Source: Aigarchaeota archaeon (GTDB taxonomy: Archaea > Thermoproteota > Nitrososphaeria_A > Caldarchaeales > Wolframiiraptoraceae). From it: DNA of 64,000 nucleotides. The stretch is taken from positions 1-64,000 of the forward strand of contig JANXDS010000001.1 in the NCBI GenBank assembly GCA_025059205.1. Reading direction: 5' to 3'. This document shows positions 23,900 to 32,625 of this stretch, piece by piece. Under the pieces are notes generated by a model, which ran no database searches, had not been told where the DNA came from, and worked only from the letters and a program-made list of their open reading frames with translations. Positions within the stretch are counted from its first letter, which is position 1; every line of letters begins with the position of its first letter. The translations under genes and the position numbers were made by a program.

Positions 23900-24337
23900 C
23901 TACTCCTCCTCTCCTCCTGCCTCTTCTTCTAAGCTTTCGATGTATCGCCTGTACTCCTCAGCGTCCATCAACTTCTCGAGCTCGTTTGGGTCGGAGATCT
24001 CTATCTTTACTATCCAACCATCTTCGTATGGCGAATCGTTTATTAGCTCCGGCTTATCTACCAGATTGCTGTTTACCTCTACCACTTTTCCTGTAATTGG
24101 AGAATACACTTCTGACACGGCCTTTACAGACTCTATCGTACAGAGCGTATCGCCTTGCTTAAGTTTCTGGTTTATACTCGGCAACTCGAGATACATTATG
24201 TCACGTAGCTTCTTCTGCGCATAGTCCGTTATGCCGACCATCGCGACCTTCTTCTTAATTATCTTAATCCATAGGTGGTCCTTACTGTATATCAAGTCTT
24301 CCGGTATTTCAAAACTTTCAGACACGTACGGTGCCAC
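23900..24337 (-). CDS. gcvH: Glycine cleavage system H protein
   Basis: 145 residues. Core H-protein features: DHLWIKIIKKKVAMVGITDYA, then the lipoylation site ESVKAVSEVYSP with K72 as the attachment lysine, then GKVVEVNSNLVDKPELINDSPYEDGW split across residues 84-109. It carries the aminomethyl group between P, T and L proteins, and also serves as a platform for lipoate assembly or transfer. No gcvT, gcvP or lipoate ligase gene is adjacent. The last 12 residues are an acidic Glu-rich tail. Confidence 0.93.
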   Translation of the reverse strand: MAPYVSESFEIPEDLIYSKDHLWIKIIKKKVAMVGITDYAQKKLRDIMYLELPSINQKLKQGDTLCTIESVKAVSEVYSPITGKVVEVNSNLVDKPELINDSPYEDGWIVKIEISDPNELEKLMDAEEYRRYIESLEEEAGGEEE

Positions 24338-24384
24338 CTAAAGCGCCCGCATTCAAATCTTATATTTAAAATTTCCCAAAGGAC

Positions 24385-24804
24385 TCACTTCAGCATTTCG
24401 CTGAGCCTTTTATACTCGCCCTCTTTATAAAATAGAATTTCGGTCTCGAGCTTTACCCGCATGCCTAGCCTTCTGAATAGCTGAAGGAGCGTACCTCCAT
24501 CGATCTTATCCTGCAGAGCGCCCTTATCTGCCAGCTCGACCAGCTTATTTATCACGAGCTTCGTCTGCTCAGGATACTGCTCCAGGGCGGCATTAAGCAC
24601 CTCCTCCGCCCTATCGCCAAGGAACGGTCTAAGCTTTTTTATAGGATCCTCTTTGACCTTAGGTTGCTCAATCTTTTGAGCATTCTGCATAAGCTGACGT
24701 AACCTTCTCATCTGTATCCTCTTTAACTCTAAGTCGTCTTCGGACATAGCTGATATTGAAGTGTCATAATCCACATATAGGCTTTTTCTGATATACGCGC
24801 TCAA
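24385..24804 (-). CDS. PDCD5-like (TFAR19-related) DNA-binding protein
   Basis: 139 residues. The layout matches the archaeal PDCD5 family: an N-terminal helix DDLELKRIQMRRLRQLMQ, then RPFLGDRAEEVLNAAL, LVINKLVELADKGALQDKIDGGTL, and a final LRMGMRVKLETEIL-like strand. PDCD5 relatives form small helical bundles thought to bind DNA or chaperonin. The C-terminus is longer than in the smallest members and ends GEYKRLSEMLK. It overlaps the pyrF-pyrE stop by four bases. The identification is by pattern rather than strong identity. Confidence 0.65.
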   Translation of the reverse strand: MSAYIRKSLYVDYDTSISAMSEDDLELKRIQMRRLRQLMQNAQKIEQPKVKEDPIKKLRPFLGDRAEEVLNAALEQYPEQTKLVINKLVELADKGALQDKIDGGTLLQLFRRLGMRVKLETEILFYKEGEYKRLSEMLK

Positions 24805-26183
24805 GTGGTCTTTTTCATAAGGCTCTTAAGCGTAGAGATGCTGGTAAGATAACGCAATCTAACACCGACGTTGTTCAACCTCTCAGTTGCACCTTCTTCT
24901 CTGTCGAATACGACATAATATGCCAGCACATTTCCGCCCAGCTCCGACACAGCTTTAACGCAAGCTTCCGCGGTCTCACCTGTTGTCGTAAGGTCGTCAA
25001 CACAAATCACCTTGTCACCATGCTGCACTAAACCTTCGACCTTCCTTCCGGTCCCGTAACTCTTTTCCTTATGTCTAACGTACACAAGACCCTTGCCTAA
25101 CCTGTAGGCAACTATTGAGGCTATGGGTATGCCAGCAGTCTCGGTCGTGGCCACCTTGTCAACGTTAGTATTCCCTTCCATGCTTATCTTCACGAGCATT
25201 AGTTCGGCTATCTTATCCCTAGGATCCGGATGTGAGTAAAGAGCTCTAATATCGACGTAGTAGTCGCTCTCCTTTCCGCTCGATAATATGAATGGTTTGT
25301 CCGGCGAGTAGCGGTAGACACCAGGAGTTCTAATAATCTCCAGAGCAGCATTCAAACGTATCCAAGAATCGGTTAGAGCATTCCTGTAATCGGCTGCTAC
25401 CTTTTCTGGCTCGGGCGACTCGACTATAGATCTACCAACGTTAATCAGTACGTTCCAGCCACCATGGGTGATTGCCTTCTCTAGATCTCCACCCTGCGCG
25501 CCTATGCCGGGAAATAGCATTATCGGCCCCTCACCAACGACACTTCTTATAGTGATTATATCTTCCGCCGACGCTGTTTCTGTTGCGCTGACGACGAGTC
25601 CATCCGCCCTTGAGGCTTTTACATCTTCTGCGAAGATTTCAAAGAGCTTTTTACCGCTTACGTTCAGTTTGAACAGCCTTACGGATTCAGGATTCGATGG
25701 CAGGGTAACTGAGAACACGGCAAGCCCTAAATCATGAGCCACCTCGACAATTTGTCTGAGGTTTCCGAATATCGGGTTTATCGTGAGACCGTCGTATCCC
25801 ATGTCCTTAATTATGCCGATACCTGTCGTAACAGTACTAGTTATGTCTGAGAGCTTGCAGTCGTATATTACCAGCGCTCCGAGCGACCTACAAATCTGCG
25901 TTATCTCTTGATGGTCTTCTAGGCTCAAGTGTCTAGTGTAGTTCTCATTCACCTTGAAAGCTACAGCGTACGGGGCCGTCCGTTCTACGAGCCGCTTCAG
26001 CTTCTCTACGTACTCCTTCCTCGACTCTCCTTCCCTCCTCACATCCAGCGAGATGCACATTATGCTGCCTTTTTGCCTTCTAAGCTCCGTGAACCTCTTC
26101 AGGAACGACATCAGCACATCATCTCTTCGCTCATATGAACGTAAGGTCCTTATATTATCTGCGTTTCGGCTAGGCCTGTCCAT
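24801..26183 (-). CDS. Orotidine-5'-phosphate decarboxylase fused to orotate phosphoribosyltransferase
   Basis: 460 residues. Residues about 25-285 are an OMP decarboxylase barrel (CISLDVRRE, VIYDCKLSDITST, MLFPGIGAQGGD). Residues about 290-460 are an orotate phosphoribosyltransferase (DYYVDIRALYSHP, YVRHKEKSYGTGR, and the PRPP loop VICVDDLTTTGET). Together they perform the last two steps to UMP. The order is decarboxylase then transferase, opposite to animal UMP synthase. The true start may be the ATG at 26111 (MSFLKRF), since the first 24 residues look unlike the family. It is followed by the PDCD5-like gene with a four-base overlap. Confidence 0.92.
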   Translation of the reverse strand: MDRPSRNADNIRTLRSYERRDDVLMSFLKRFTELRRQKGSIMCISLDVRREGESRKEYVEKLKRLVERTAPYAVAFKVNENYTRHLSLEDHQEITQICRSLGALVIYDCKLSDITSTVTTGIGIIKDMGYDGLTINPIFGNLRQIVEVAHDLGLAVFSVTLPSNPESVRLFKLNVSGKKLFEIFAEDVKASRADGLVVSATETASAEDIITIRSVVGEGPIMLFPGIGAQGGDLEKAITHGGWNVLINVGRSIVESPEPEKVAADYRNALTDSWIRLNAALEIIRTPGVYRYSPDKPFILSSGKESDYYVDIRALYSHPDPRDKIAELMLVKISMEGNTNVDKVATTETAGIPIASIVAYRLGKGLVYVRHKEKSYGTGRKVEGLVQHGDKVICVDDLTTTGETAEACVKAVSELGGNVLAYYVVFDREEGATERLNNVGVRLRYLTSISTLKSLMKKTT

Positions 26184-26218
26184 TTACGCGGGCTATCTGC
26201 GCTATCGTTACCTGAACC

Positions 26219-27667
26219 TTAAGAAACTGGTGACCTACCGAGCCTTACATTCCTGAGCCTTATGGCCGGGCCGCCGAACCAGACCGGCATACTTTGCATG
26301 GGCTCGCTCTTACCACAGTACCCCGCATAAAACTTAACCTCTTTACCAACCGCATCAACTGACGAGTAAAGACCCCTTGTGGTCAGCTCGATAGTCGGGT
26401 TTTTTAACATGGAATCGAGCTTACCGTTCTTTATTAGGTATGCCTCCAGCCCAACGTATCTCTGATTCCACCTTCTGTCGTCGATGTTCCACTCCATATA
26501 CGAGCTTATGTATACGCCATATCTGACATCTTCTATCAACTCTTCAAGTGAGTAGTCTCCGGGTTTCATGTAAGTATTGGCCATACGCACTATGGGCTCT
26601 ACGCCGTAACTGCTAGCTCTCGAAGACCCGTTGCTGATCGTGCCAAACTCGGCAGCCGTTTCCCTGTTGTGTAGTAGCTCGTTTATCCTTCCCTTATCGA
26701 TGAGTACGCGTTCTCTGGCCTCGACACACTCATCATCGTAGAGATAGTAGCCGAAGGAATTAGGTAACCTCGGGTCGTCTACGATCGTAACGTGCTCCGA
26801 ACCTATGCGTTCGCCGATGAGTTCGCGGCTCGCGTAGGTCTCACCACCTTGTGCCGCCTCTCTTCCCAGGACCCTGTCAGCCTCCAAAGGATGTCCGGCA
26901 GACTCGTGGCATATTATCCCAACGAGTTCAGGCCCTAATACGACGTCAAGCGCATCCGTCGGCGGCTCTACTGCTTCCGTCAAAATCTTAGCGAGCTTAT
27001 TCGCCTCCTCCGAAACCCTCTCGTCGAGAAGCCACCTCTCGACCCTCTCCCAACCTCCAGACTCGCCCATATTCTCGAACCTTTGAGCGGTCCCCTTCCC
27101 AGCCTTCGCCGCCGTTAGCATGTAAGAGAACATAACTCTCGGTATGCGACTATAGACGCTCGACCCCTCGGACGTGATTATCTGCTTCTCGGTTATTAAG
27201 TAGCCGACGCTAAAAACTCTCGAGGGAAGCTTTACATCGTCCTTGGAAGTTGTTGCAACACTCTTCTCGTCAACATCCTTAAGCAACTCGACCTTTGAGT
27301 CAGGGTCAACGTACTCGGGCTTTACCCTTGGTTTAGTTACATATTCTGCCTTTACCGTCTTCACCTCGGCCATTTTGATGGGATTCTTGATCGCTTTCGA
27401 AGAAGCTTTCGCGATCGTGATTGCCCTAACGACAGCGTCCTTTACGTCCGTCTTTCTTGTCAAGTTTGTCGAGGCAAACCCCATAGAGCCGGAAACTATT
27501 ACCCTTACAGATAAGCCCCTGCTTGTACCGAACCCAGGCGCCTCGGGTATACCGTTCCTCAGCGTGAATTCCTCAAAAGTATCCGATTGATACCTAGCCT
27601 CCGCATAGGACGCGCCTAACTTCATCGCATAGTTGACCGCGTAGCTTAAAAGGTCCTCCATTACCAT
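26219..27667 (-). CDS. tldD: TldD-family metalloprotease
   Basis: 482 residues, usual size. The HExxxH zinc motif occurs in HESAGHPLEADRV, about residue 250, as in TldD. Other family landmarks: GRGLSVRV-like TSRGLSVRVIV near the N-terminus, NNRETAAEFG-like LHNRETAAEFGT, and a C-terminal RLRNVRLG. TldD acts with TldE/PmbA in peptide processing and degradation of unfolded peptides. No tldE gene is in the window. The stop lies 35 nt before the pyrFE start on the same strand, so coexpression is possible. Confidence 0.9.
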   Translation of the reverse strand: MVMEDLLSYAVNYAMKLGASYAEARYQSDTFEEFTLRNGIPEAPGFGTSRGLSVRVIVSGSMGFASTNLTRKTDVKDAVVRAITIAKASSKAIKNPIKMAEVKTVKAEYVTKPRVKPEYVDPDSKVELLKDVDEKSVATTSKDDVKLPSRVFSVGYLITEKQIITSEGSSVYSRIPRVMFSYMLTAAKAGKGTAQRFENMGESGGWERVERWLLDERVSEEANKLAKILTEAVEPPTDALDVVLGPELVGIICHESAGHPLEADRVLGREAAQGGETYASRELIGERIGSEHVTIVDDPRLPNSFGYYLYDDECVEARERVLIDKGRINELLHNRETAAEFGTISNGSSRASSYGVEPIVRMANTYMKPGDYSLEELIEDVRYGVYISSYMEWNIDDRRWNQRYVGLEAYLIKNGKLDSMLKNPTIELTTRGLYSSVDAVGKEVKFYAGYCGKSEPMQSMPVWFGGPAIRLRNVRLGRSPVS

Positions 27668-27700
27668 GGCTTAACGTTCCGAAAAATCTTTAATTAACTT

Positions 27701-27970
27701 TTAAACTCTTTTTGGAAGGAATTTCTCCTGTTCCTTATCCCTTATGCTTAGTATGGCTTGAGCCCTATGTAACAGTAGTCTTGCTCTTTGATAGAGGCTT
27801 TTAGCCAATTCCATTTCGCTCTCTGTAAGCTTTTGTTTTATCATAAAATCCTCCAACTTTGAGCTTATTTCTTGAAGAATCTCTATCACAATATCGAGCC
27901 TACTTTCGCTCTCCACACACATCTGGCAAAACTTTATCCCTTCCTCGATGTCTGCCAGCGCTGTACTCAT
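27701..27970 (-). CDS. Small helical protein of unknown function
   Basis: 89 residues, almost all helical and coiled-coil-like (DIVIEILQEISSKLEDFMIKQ, ESEMELAKSLYQRARLLLHRAQAIL across residues 49-73). Two cysteines (FCQMC) near residue 15. No family is recognised. It is the first gene of the leftward group ending in gcvH and is separated by 33 nt from tldD. It is divergent from the nucleoside phosphorylase, with 120 bp between the starts. Confidence 0.55.
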   Translation of the reverse strand: MSTALADIEEGIKFCQMCVESESRLDIVIEILQEISSKLEDFMIKQKLTESEMELAKSLYQRARLLLHRAQAILSIRDKEQEKFLPKRV

Positions 27971-28090
27971 ATGGGTTGACCCATCCCTCAGTATAGTCTC
28001 AAAACATCTCTATTAAAGAGTTTTCTCAGGCGGCGACTTGAATTACAAAAGCTTTTATAAAGCAGCCCCAGCTTTTGGTTAAACACGGAC

Positions 28091-28810
28091 ATGATAGGCC
28101 AGCCGCAGCATATTAAATCCGCAAAGGGTGACGTTGCGGAGAGGGTTGTGGTTGCAGGGGATCCGGCTAGGGTTGTTCAACTTTCTAGAATGTTAGAAAG
28201 ACCAAAGCTCGTCAACGAAAACCGTGGTTTTTTAACTTACACGGGTTACTTTAACGGTACGCCGGTAACCGTTTCTTGTCATGGTATTGGCGGCCCATCT
28301 TCTGCGATAGTTTTCGAGGAGTTAGTTATGCTAGGTGCTAAGGTCATCGTCAGGCTTGGCACGACTGGTGCATTCTTAAAACACATGAAGGTTGGTGAGG
28401 TCGTAATTCCGACTGGAGCGGCGTATCTAGGAGGAACTCTTGCACAGTACATACCCGATGCCCATATAACCCCCGTTCCTAGCTTTGATGTAACTACCGA
28501 ATTGGTAAATGCCGCGAAGGAAGAGGGATTGACGTATTACATAGGCCCTGTGTTCTCTAGCGATGCGTTTTATGCCGAGGACCCAGAATTTGTGAAGAGG
28601 TGGTCGAGTAAAGGCTACATATCCGTCGAGATGGAGTGCGCGACGCTCTTTGGTCTTGGGATGTTACGCAGCGTCAAGACAGGCGCTATGCTCCTCATAA
28701 GCGATAACCTAGCAGAGATGACGCCCATGGTAAACGCTGAGTACCTTAAGCCATATGTTGAAAAGGCAGGAAGAGCCGTCCTAAAAGCGCTATTGAGAAT
28801 CAGAATTTAG
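28091..28810 (+). CDS. PNP/UDP-family nucleoside phosphorylase
   Basis: 239 residues. Typical features of hexameric NP-I phosphorylases: N-terminal VVVAGDPARVVQLSRML with the phosphate-binding GDP, CHGIGGPSSAIVFEEL, IVRLGTTGAF, and the purine/pyrimidine-binding SVEMECATLFGLG. The C-terminus has the catalytic Asp in LLISDNLAEM. It cleaves nucleosides to base and ribose 1-phosphate; whether uridine, adenosine or another nucleoside is preferred is not clear from sequence. It converges on trpA with a four-base overlap. Confidence 0.9.
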   Translation: MIGQPQHIKSAKGDVAERVVVAGDPARVVQLSRMLERPKLVNENRGFLTYTGYFNGTPVTVSCHGIGGPSSAIVFEELVMLGAKVIVRLGTTGAFLKHMKVGEVVIPTGAAYLGGTLAQYIPDAHITPVPSFDVTTELVNAAKEEGLTYYIGPVFSSDAFYAEDPEFVKRWSSKGYISVEMECATLFGLGMLRSVKTGAMLLISDNLAEMTPMVNAEYLKPYVEKAGRAVLKALLRIRI

Positions 28811-29577
28811 GATACGCTCTCCAAAACCGACTTGAGCGAGGTTACGAAATCTGAAACTTTCTTTTTTGCGACGCTAGAAGCGTTTTCCTCTATTATGTTG
28901 ACAAGTTCGCTACCTACGACTATTCCGTTGACCATATTCGCTAGTGATTTCGCATAGGATGGATCTCTTATACCGAAGCCAGCCGCTAAAGGTACGCTGC
29001 CGATCAGCTCCCTAGCCCTTGCAATAGACTTTGTCGGTTCTATGTAAGCTACCTCGCCTGTAATCGATGAGATACCAAGGTATATGAATGCGGGGTTGTA
29101 GCTCGCCATAGTTCTGATTATAGCGTCTGGATAATTGTAGTTTGCGAAAAAGATTCTTTCAAGAGATGTAGCATCACAAGCTTTTACATAATCCTCTAAA
29201 GCTGAAGGGCCTACCATGCCCAAATCCGGTATGAGCACACCAGAAGTTCTGGTCTTTACAACAGAATGCAGGAATTCCGTTAACCGTCCAGCGGTACTTA
29301 GATAGCACAAGAGTATCTTTGTTGCATTCACACCCTTAGTGATTTCTAGCGCCATGTCCTTGTCTACACCGTTCTCTCTCGCTCTCCAGTAAGACAACCG
29401 TATACTCGTACCATCATAGATGGCAATTTTTGGTGGTATGCCGAGTTCCAGTATGTCGGCACCGGAGCTTTTGAGTATGTCGGAATATTCCATGAATGCA
29501 TCGGGTGTAGGATACCCCAAAGTCATGTAGGTTACGAGAAATTTTTTCTTTCTCGTAATTTCTTGTATGCTTAACAA
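28807..29577 (-). CDS. trpA: Tryptophan synthase alpha chain, divergent
   Basis: 256 residues, TIM barrel. Catalytic Glu is kept in DILELGIPP, and the Asp in IYDGTS corresponds to the catalytic Asp of the usual 'SDPxADGP' loop, but the SDP part is replaced. GVLIPDLGM and YLGISSITGE correspond to the substrate loops, and AAGFGIRDP and GIVVGSELV to the phosphate-binding ends. It splits indole-3-glycerol phosphate to indole and glyceraldehyde 3-phosphate. It is the last gene of the trp operon. The beta subunit gene is not present next to it, unlike in most organisms. Confidence 0.82.
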   Translation of the reverse strand: MLSIQEITRKKKFLVTYMTLGYPTPDAFMEYSDILKSSGADILELGIPPKIAIYDGTSIRLSYWRARENGVDKDMALEITKGVNATKILLCYLSTAGRLTEFLHSVVKTRTSGVLIPDLGMVGPSALEDYVKACDATSLERIFFANYNYPDAIIRTMASYNPAFIYLGISSITGEVAYIEPTKSIARARELIGSVPLAAGFGIRDPSYAKSLANMVNGIVVGSELVNIIEENASSVAKKKVSDFVTSLKSVLESVS

Positions 29578-29580
29578 ACC

Positions 29581-30225
29581 TCAACACCGTCTCGCATTCT
29601 TCACGAATTCAAAAATCTTCTCTCTGTCCTTTATCCCGGGGCTTTTTTCTACACCAGACGATACGTCGACGGCATAAGGTTTAACACTCCGTACAGCATC
29701 TACAACGTTTTCAGGTGTTAGACCGCCAGCAAGTATCGCTGGCTTAGGATAAAGGTACTCGATGATCATTCTGCTTATTTCCCAGTCGTGTACCTTACCT
29801 TGGCCGCCATATCCTCCGACTAGCGAGTCAAGCAGTAAGGCATCGAACTCGTTTATCAAGTGCTTCAGAGGCGTAATATCAGAAACTTCACGGACGTTGA
29901 TTGCCTTTATTAACCTAATACCGGGTAACGCGTTCCGCAACTTTTCAACACCTGAAAAATTGTTGCTGTGTATTTGTAGCGCAGATGGTCTAAGCAGATT
30001 ACAAATTCTAATCAACTCGTTAACGTCTGACGTGACCGTTACTACCACGCTATCCACGAACATAGGTACCTTCTCTATTAACTCCCTGGCCCTTTCGTAA
30101 GTCAAATTTCTTGGCGATAGCGGTGAAGCTACGACGAACCCTACAGCATCGGCGCCAGCATCCACAGCACTAATTAAGTCCTGCTCACGTGTTATGCCGC
30201 ATATTTTAACTCTGACGTATTTCAT
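29581..30225 (-). CDS. trpF: Phosphoribosylanthranilate isomerase
   Basis: 214 residues with the family start VKICGITREQDLISAVDAGADAVGF, here spanning residues 6-30 (catalytic Cys in KICG). Phosphate-binding segments AILAGGLTPENV and VDVSSGVE are intact, with the catalytic Asp in ALLLDSL. It isomerises N-(5'-phosphoribosyl)anthranilate in tryptophan synthesis. It overlaps the trpC end by 20 nt and lies three bases before trpA. Confidence 0.95.
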   Translation of the reverse strand: MKYVRVKICGITREQDLISAVDAGADAVGFVVASPLSPRNLTYERARELIEKVPMFVDSVVVTVTSDVNELIRICNLLRPSALQIHSNNFSGVEKLRNALPGIRLIKAINVREVSDITPLKHLINEFDALLLDSLVGGYGGQGKVHDWEISRMIIEYLYPKPAILAGGLTPENVVDAVRSVKPYAVDVSSGVEKSPGIKDREKIFEFVKNARRC

Positions 30226-31000
30226 AAGCCATCACAAGTTTCCTTACACTGCTTTCGATATCTGCTGAAGTCATTATGAAGGTTCCGACGAGGAAAGCAT
30301 CCGCACCGAGATTCTTCAGGAGAATGACCTGTGCAGGGCTGTTTATCCCACTTTCGCACACAACCGGCTTACGTTTGATTTTTGCTTTTGTAAGTATGCG
30401 CTCAGAAACACCAAGGTCAACCTTTAATGTTTCTAAATCGCGGTTGTTTATTCCCAGCATGTCAGCCTCCGTATCCATACCAGAAAGAAATTCTTCTTCG
30501 GTATGCGTCTCCAAAAGCACCTCAAGACCTAGTGAGTGAGCTGTTTTTATCATATCGTCTAAATCTTCGTCGCACATCTTTCGGTCGTAAACTTTCTTTA
30601 TTAGAAGGACAGCACTTGCCCCTAGCTTAGATGCTGCCTCAAGCTGTACGCTGCTAATTACTATATCCTTCATGAGTATGGGTATGCTAACGGTTTCTCT
30701 AACAACCCTCAACTTCTCTAACGAACCATCGAAGAACGCACTCTCCGTCAAGACTGATATACCCACAGCTCCGCCACGTTCCATGGCCTTAGCCATGGTT
30801 TTAACATCTCCACACACACGCCTTCCCATGGTCGGCGATGCCTGCTTCAGTTCAGCTATTATGGGAATCGCCTTGCAAGTTAATATCGCCTCCTTCAAGC
30901 TTGGAAGTCTTGAAAACGTTATCGAAGAAGATACGTCATAATAACCGCTCTTTACACGCTCTATAGCCTTTTCAACCAAAACTTTAAGGAAATCAGACAT
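30206..31000 (-). CDS. trpC: Indole-3-glycerol phosphate synthase
   Basis: 264 residues. The key motif IPIIAELKQASPTMG carries the catalytic Lys and Glu; SILMKD-like IPILMKDIVI, LIKKVYD, LEVLLETHTEEE and LGINNRDLETLKVD are all in family order. It closes the ring of the carboxyphenylaminodeoxyribulose phosphate to indole-3-glycerol phosphate. Overlaps: eight bases with trpD upstream and 20 bases with trpF downstream. Confidence 0.95.
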   Translation of the reverse strand: MSDFLKVLVEKAIERVKSGYYDVSSSITFSRLPSLKEAILTCKAIPIIAELKQASPTMGRRVCGDVKTMAKAMERGGAVGISVLTESAFFDGSLEKLRVVRETVSIPILMKDIVISSVQLEAASKLGASAVLLIKKVYDRKMCDEDLDDMIKTAHSLGLEVLLETHTEEEFLSGMDTEADMLGINNRDLETLKVDLGVSERILTKAKIKRKPVVCESGINSPAQVILLKNLGADAFLVGTFIMTSADIESSVRKLVMAYEIRQS

Positions 31001-32054
31001 AAGCCTCCTCTAACCTCTCGAGCTTGGATATGTCGCCGCTAAGTTTCACTAGTTCCCTCAGCTTTTTGTACGCCCTGCCGCTATCCAAAGACTCTCTTGC
31101 CAGCTCCATACCCTCGGAAAAGTTGTCTGCTCGCTTTCCTAACATTATGCCTAAAGCGGCGTTGACCAATACGGCATCCCTTTTAGGACCGCCTTTACCG
31201 TTCAGAATCATTAACGCTACCTGTGCCGCCTCCTCCTTCGTTCTGATCTCTAGTTCTTCCTGTATGCAGGGCTCGACACCAAAATCTTTTGGCATCAACT
31301 CAAGCATCTTGACCTCATCGTTCCTTAACCATGCAACCTTTGTTTTACCAATTGTTGATACCTCATCCAAACCATTAAGACCGTGAACAACAAAAGCCTC
31401 TTCGCATCCTAAATTCATCATAACGTATGCTAACTCACTCACCATTTTGTCGTCGTATACACCTACGAGTTGAGCATTTATGTTAGCTGGGTTTGCGAGT
31501 GGTCCAATAATGTTAAAAACGGTTCTTATGCCCATCTCTCTCCTTACTTGCTGAGCATTCTTCATGGCCGGATTGAAATGCGGAGCATATATGAAACCTA
31601 TACCAACCAACTCTATGGCCTTTTCAACTTCCTCTGGCTCTTGCTCAAGCCTTAAGCCAAGCACTTCAAACAGATCGGCACTGCCGCACTTTCCAGAAAC
31701 CGCTCTGTTCCCGTGCTTCGCAACTCTAACACCTGCTCCAGCAACCACCAAGGCCGCAATCGTACTTATGTTGAACGTTTTGATCTTATCTCCACCAGTC
31801 CCGCACAAATCTATAAGTCTTCCACTTATCTTGGGCCTTACCTTGCGAGAGTATTCTTTTACGATTTTTATAAAAGCCGTAAGCTCCGTGATTGTTTCGC
31901 CCTTCATTCTGAGAGCTGTCAAGAAACTTGCGAGCTGAGCGTTAGTAACGTTACCTTCCATTATATCTCTCATTGCGCTCTCAGCCTCGTCGTAGCTTAA
32001 GTCGTAACCTTCAACAAGTTTTCTAAGGATCTCCACAAACATATCAAAAACCAT
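30993..32054 (-). CDS. trpD: Anthranilate phosphoribosyltransferase
   Basis: 353 residues. N-terminal helical domain with LTALRMKGET, then the glycine-rich LCGTGGDKIKTFNIST phosphoribosyl loop and KHGNRAVSGKCGSAD. FVYAPHFNPAMK-like FIYAPHFNPAMKN and RTVFNIIGPLANPA follow, as in all TrpD. It attaches phosphoribose to anthranilate. It overlaps trpG by 11 bases and trpC by eight, so it belongs to a single transcript. The C-terminus is slightly extended but otherwise typical. Confidence 0.95.
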   Translation of the reverse strand: MVFDMFVEILRKLVEGYDLSYDEAESAMRDIMEGNVTNAQLASFLTALRMKGETITELTAFIKIVKEYSRKVRPKISGRLIDLCGTGGDKIKTFNISTIAALVVAGAGVRVAKHGNRAVSGKCGSADLFEVLGLRLEQEPEEVEKAIELVGIGFIYAPHFNPAMKNAQQVRREMGIRTVFNIIGPLANPANINAQLVGVYDDKMVSELAYVMMNLGCEEAFVVHGLNGLDEVSTIGKTKVAWLRNDEVKMLELMPKDFGVEPCIQEELEIRTKEEAAQVALMILNGKGGPKRDAVLVNAALGIMLGKRADNFSEGMELARESLDSGRAYKKLRELVKLSGDISKLERLEEAYV

Positions 32055-32625
32055 CCAAGAAGTTCTTCAAAATTTTCTTACCTTCTTCGCTCATCACAGA
32101 CTCCGGATGAAACTGCACGCCCTCTATGGGGTACTCTATATGGCGGACACCCATGATTTCATGATCGTCGATAGATTCTGCCGTAACTACGAGACACGAG
32201 GGCAAGGATTCTCTATCTCCGCAAAGAGAGTGGTACCGAGCAACCCTTAGAGGGTTCCTGACATTCTTGAAGAGGCCTATACCGTCGTGTCTAATAAGGC
32301 TGGTTTTTCCATGCATAAGCTTTTTTGCCCTTATGATTTTACCGCCAAAGGCGTAGATTATGCTTTGATGCCCTAAACAAACGCCGAGTGTAGGTATTCT
32401 AGGTCCCAACTCCATGATTATTTCAATACAAGAGCCGACGTACTTCGGGTCTTGGGGACATCCAGGGCCTGGAGATATGATTATCCTATCAGGCTCCAGA
32501 ACTCTGGCGCGCTCTAAAGTTATTTCATCGTTCCTATAAACAATAGGCTCGCCACCCAATTCGCCTACGTACTGGACCAAGTTATAAACGAAGGAATCAT
32601 AGTTATCTATGATAAGGACCTTCAT
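32044..32625 (-). CDS. trpG: Anthranilate synthase component II (glutamine amidotransferase)
   Basis: 193 residues, class I glutamine amidotransferase. VLIIDNYDSFVYNLVQY at the N-terminus, IISPGPGCPQD, the nucleophile in GVCLGHQSI, and the His-Glu pair in VQFHPESV. It supplies ammonia to TrpE for anthranilate formation. It overlaps trpE by four bases and trpD by 11. The sequence could also serve p-aminobenzoate synthesis, but its operon position makes anthranilate the main role. Confidence 0.95.
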   Translation of the reverse strand: MKVLIIDNYDSFVYNLVQYVGELGGEPIVYRNDEITLERARVLEPDRIIISPGPGCPQDPKYVGSCIEIIMELGPRIPTLGVCLGHQSIIYAFGGKIIRAKKLMHGKTSLIRHDGIGLFKNVRNPLRVARYHSLCGDRESLPSCLVVTAESIDDHEIMGVRHIEYPIEGVQFHPESVMSEEGKKILKNFLDGF

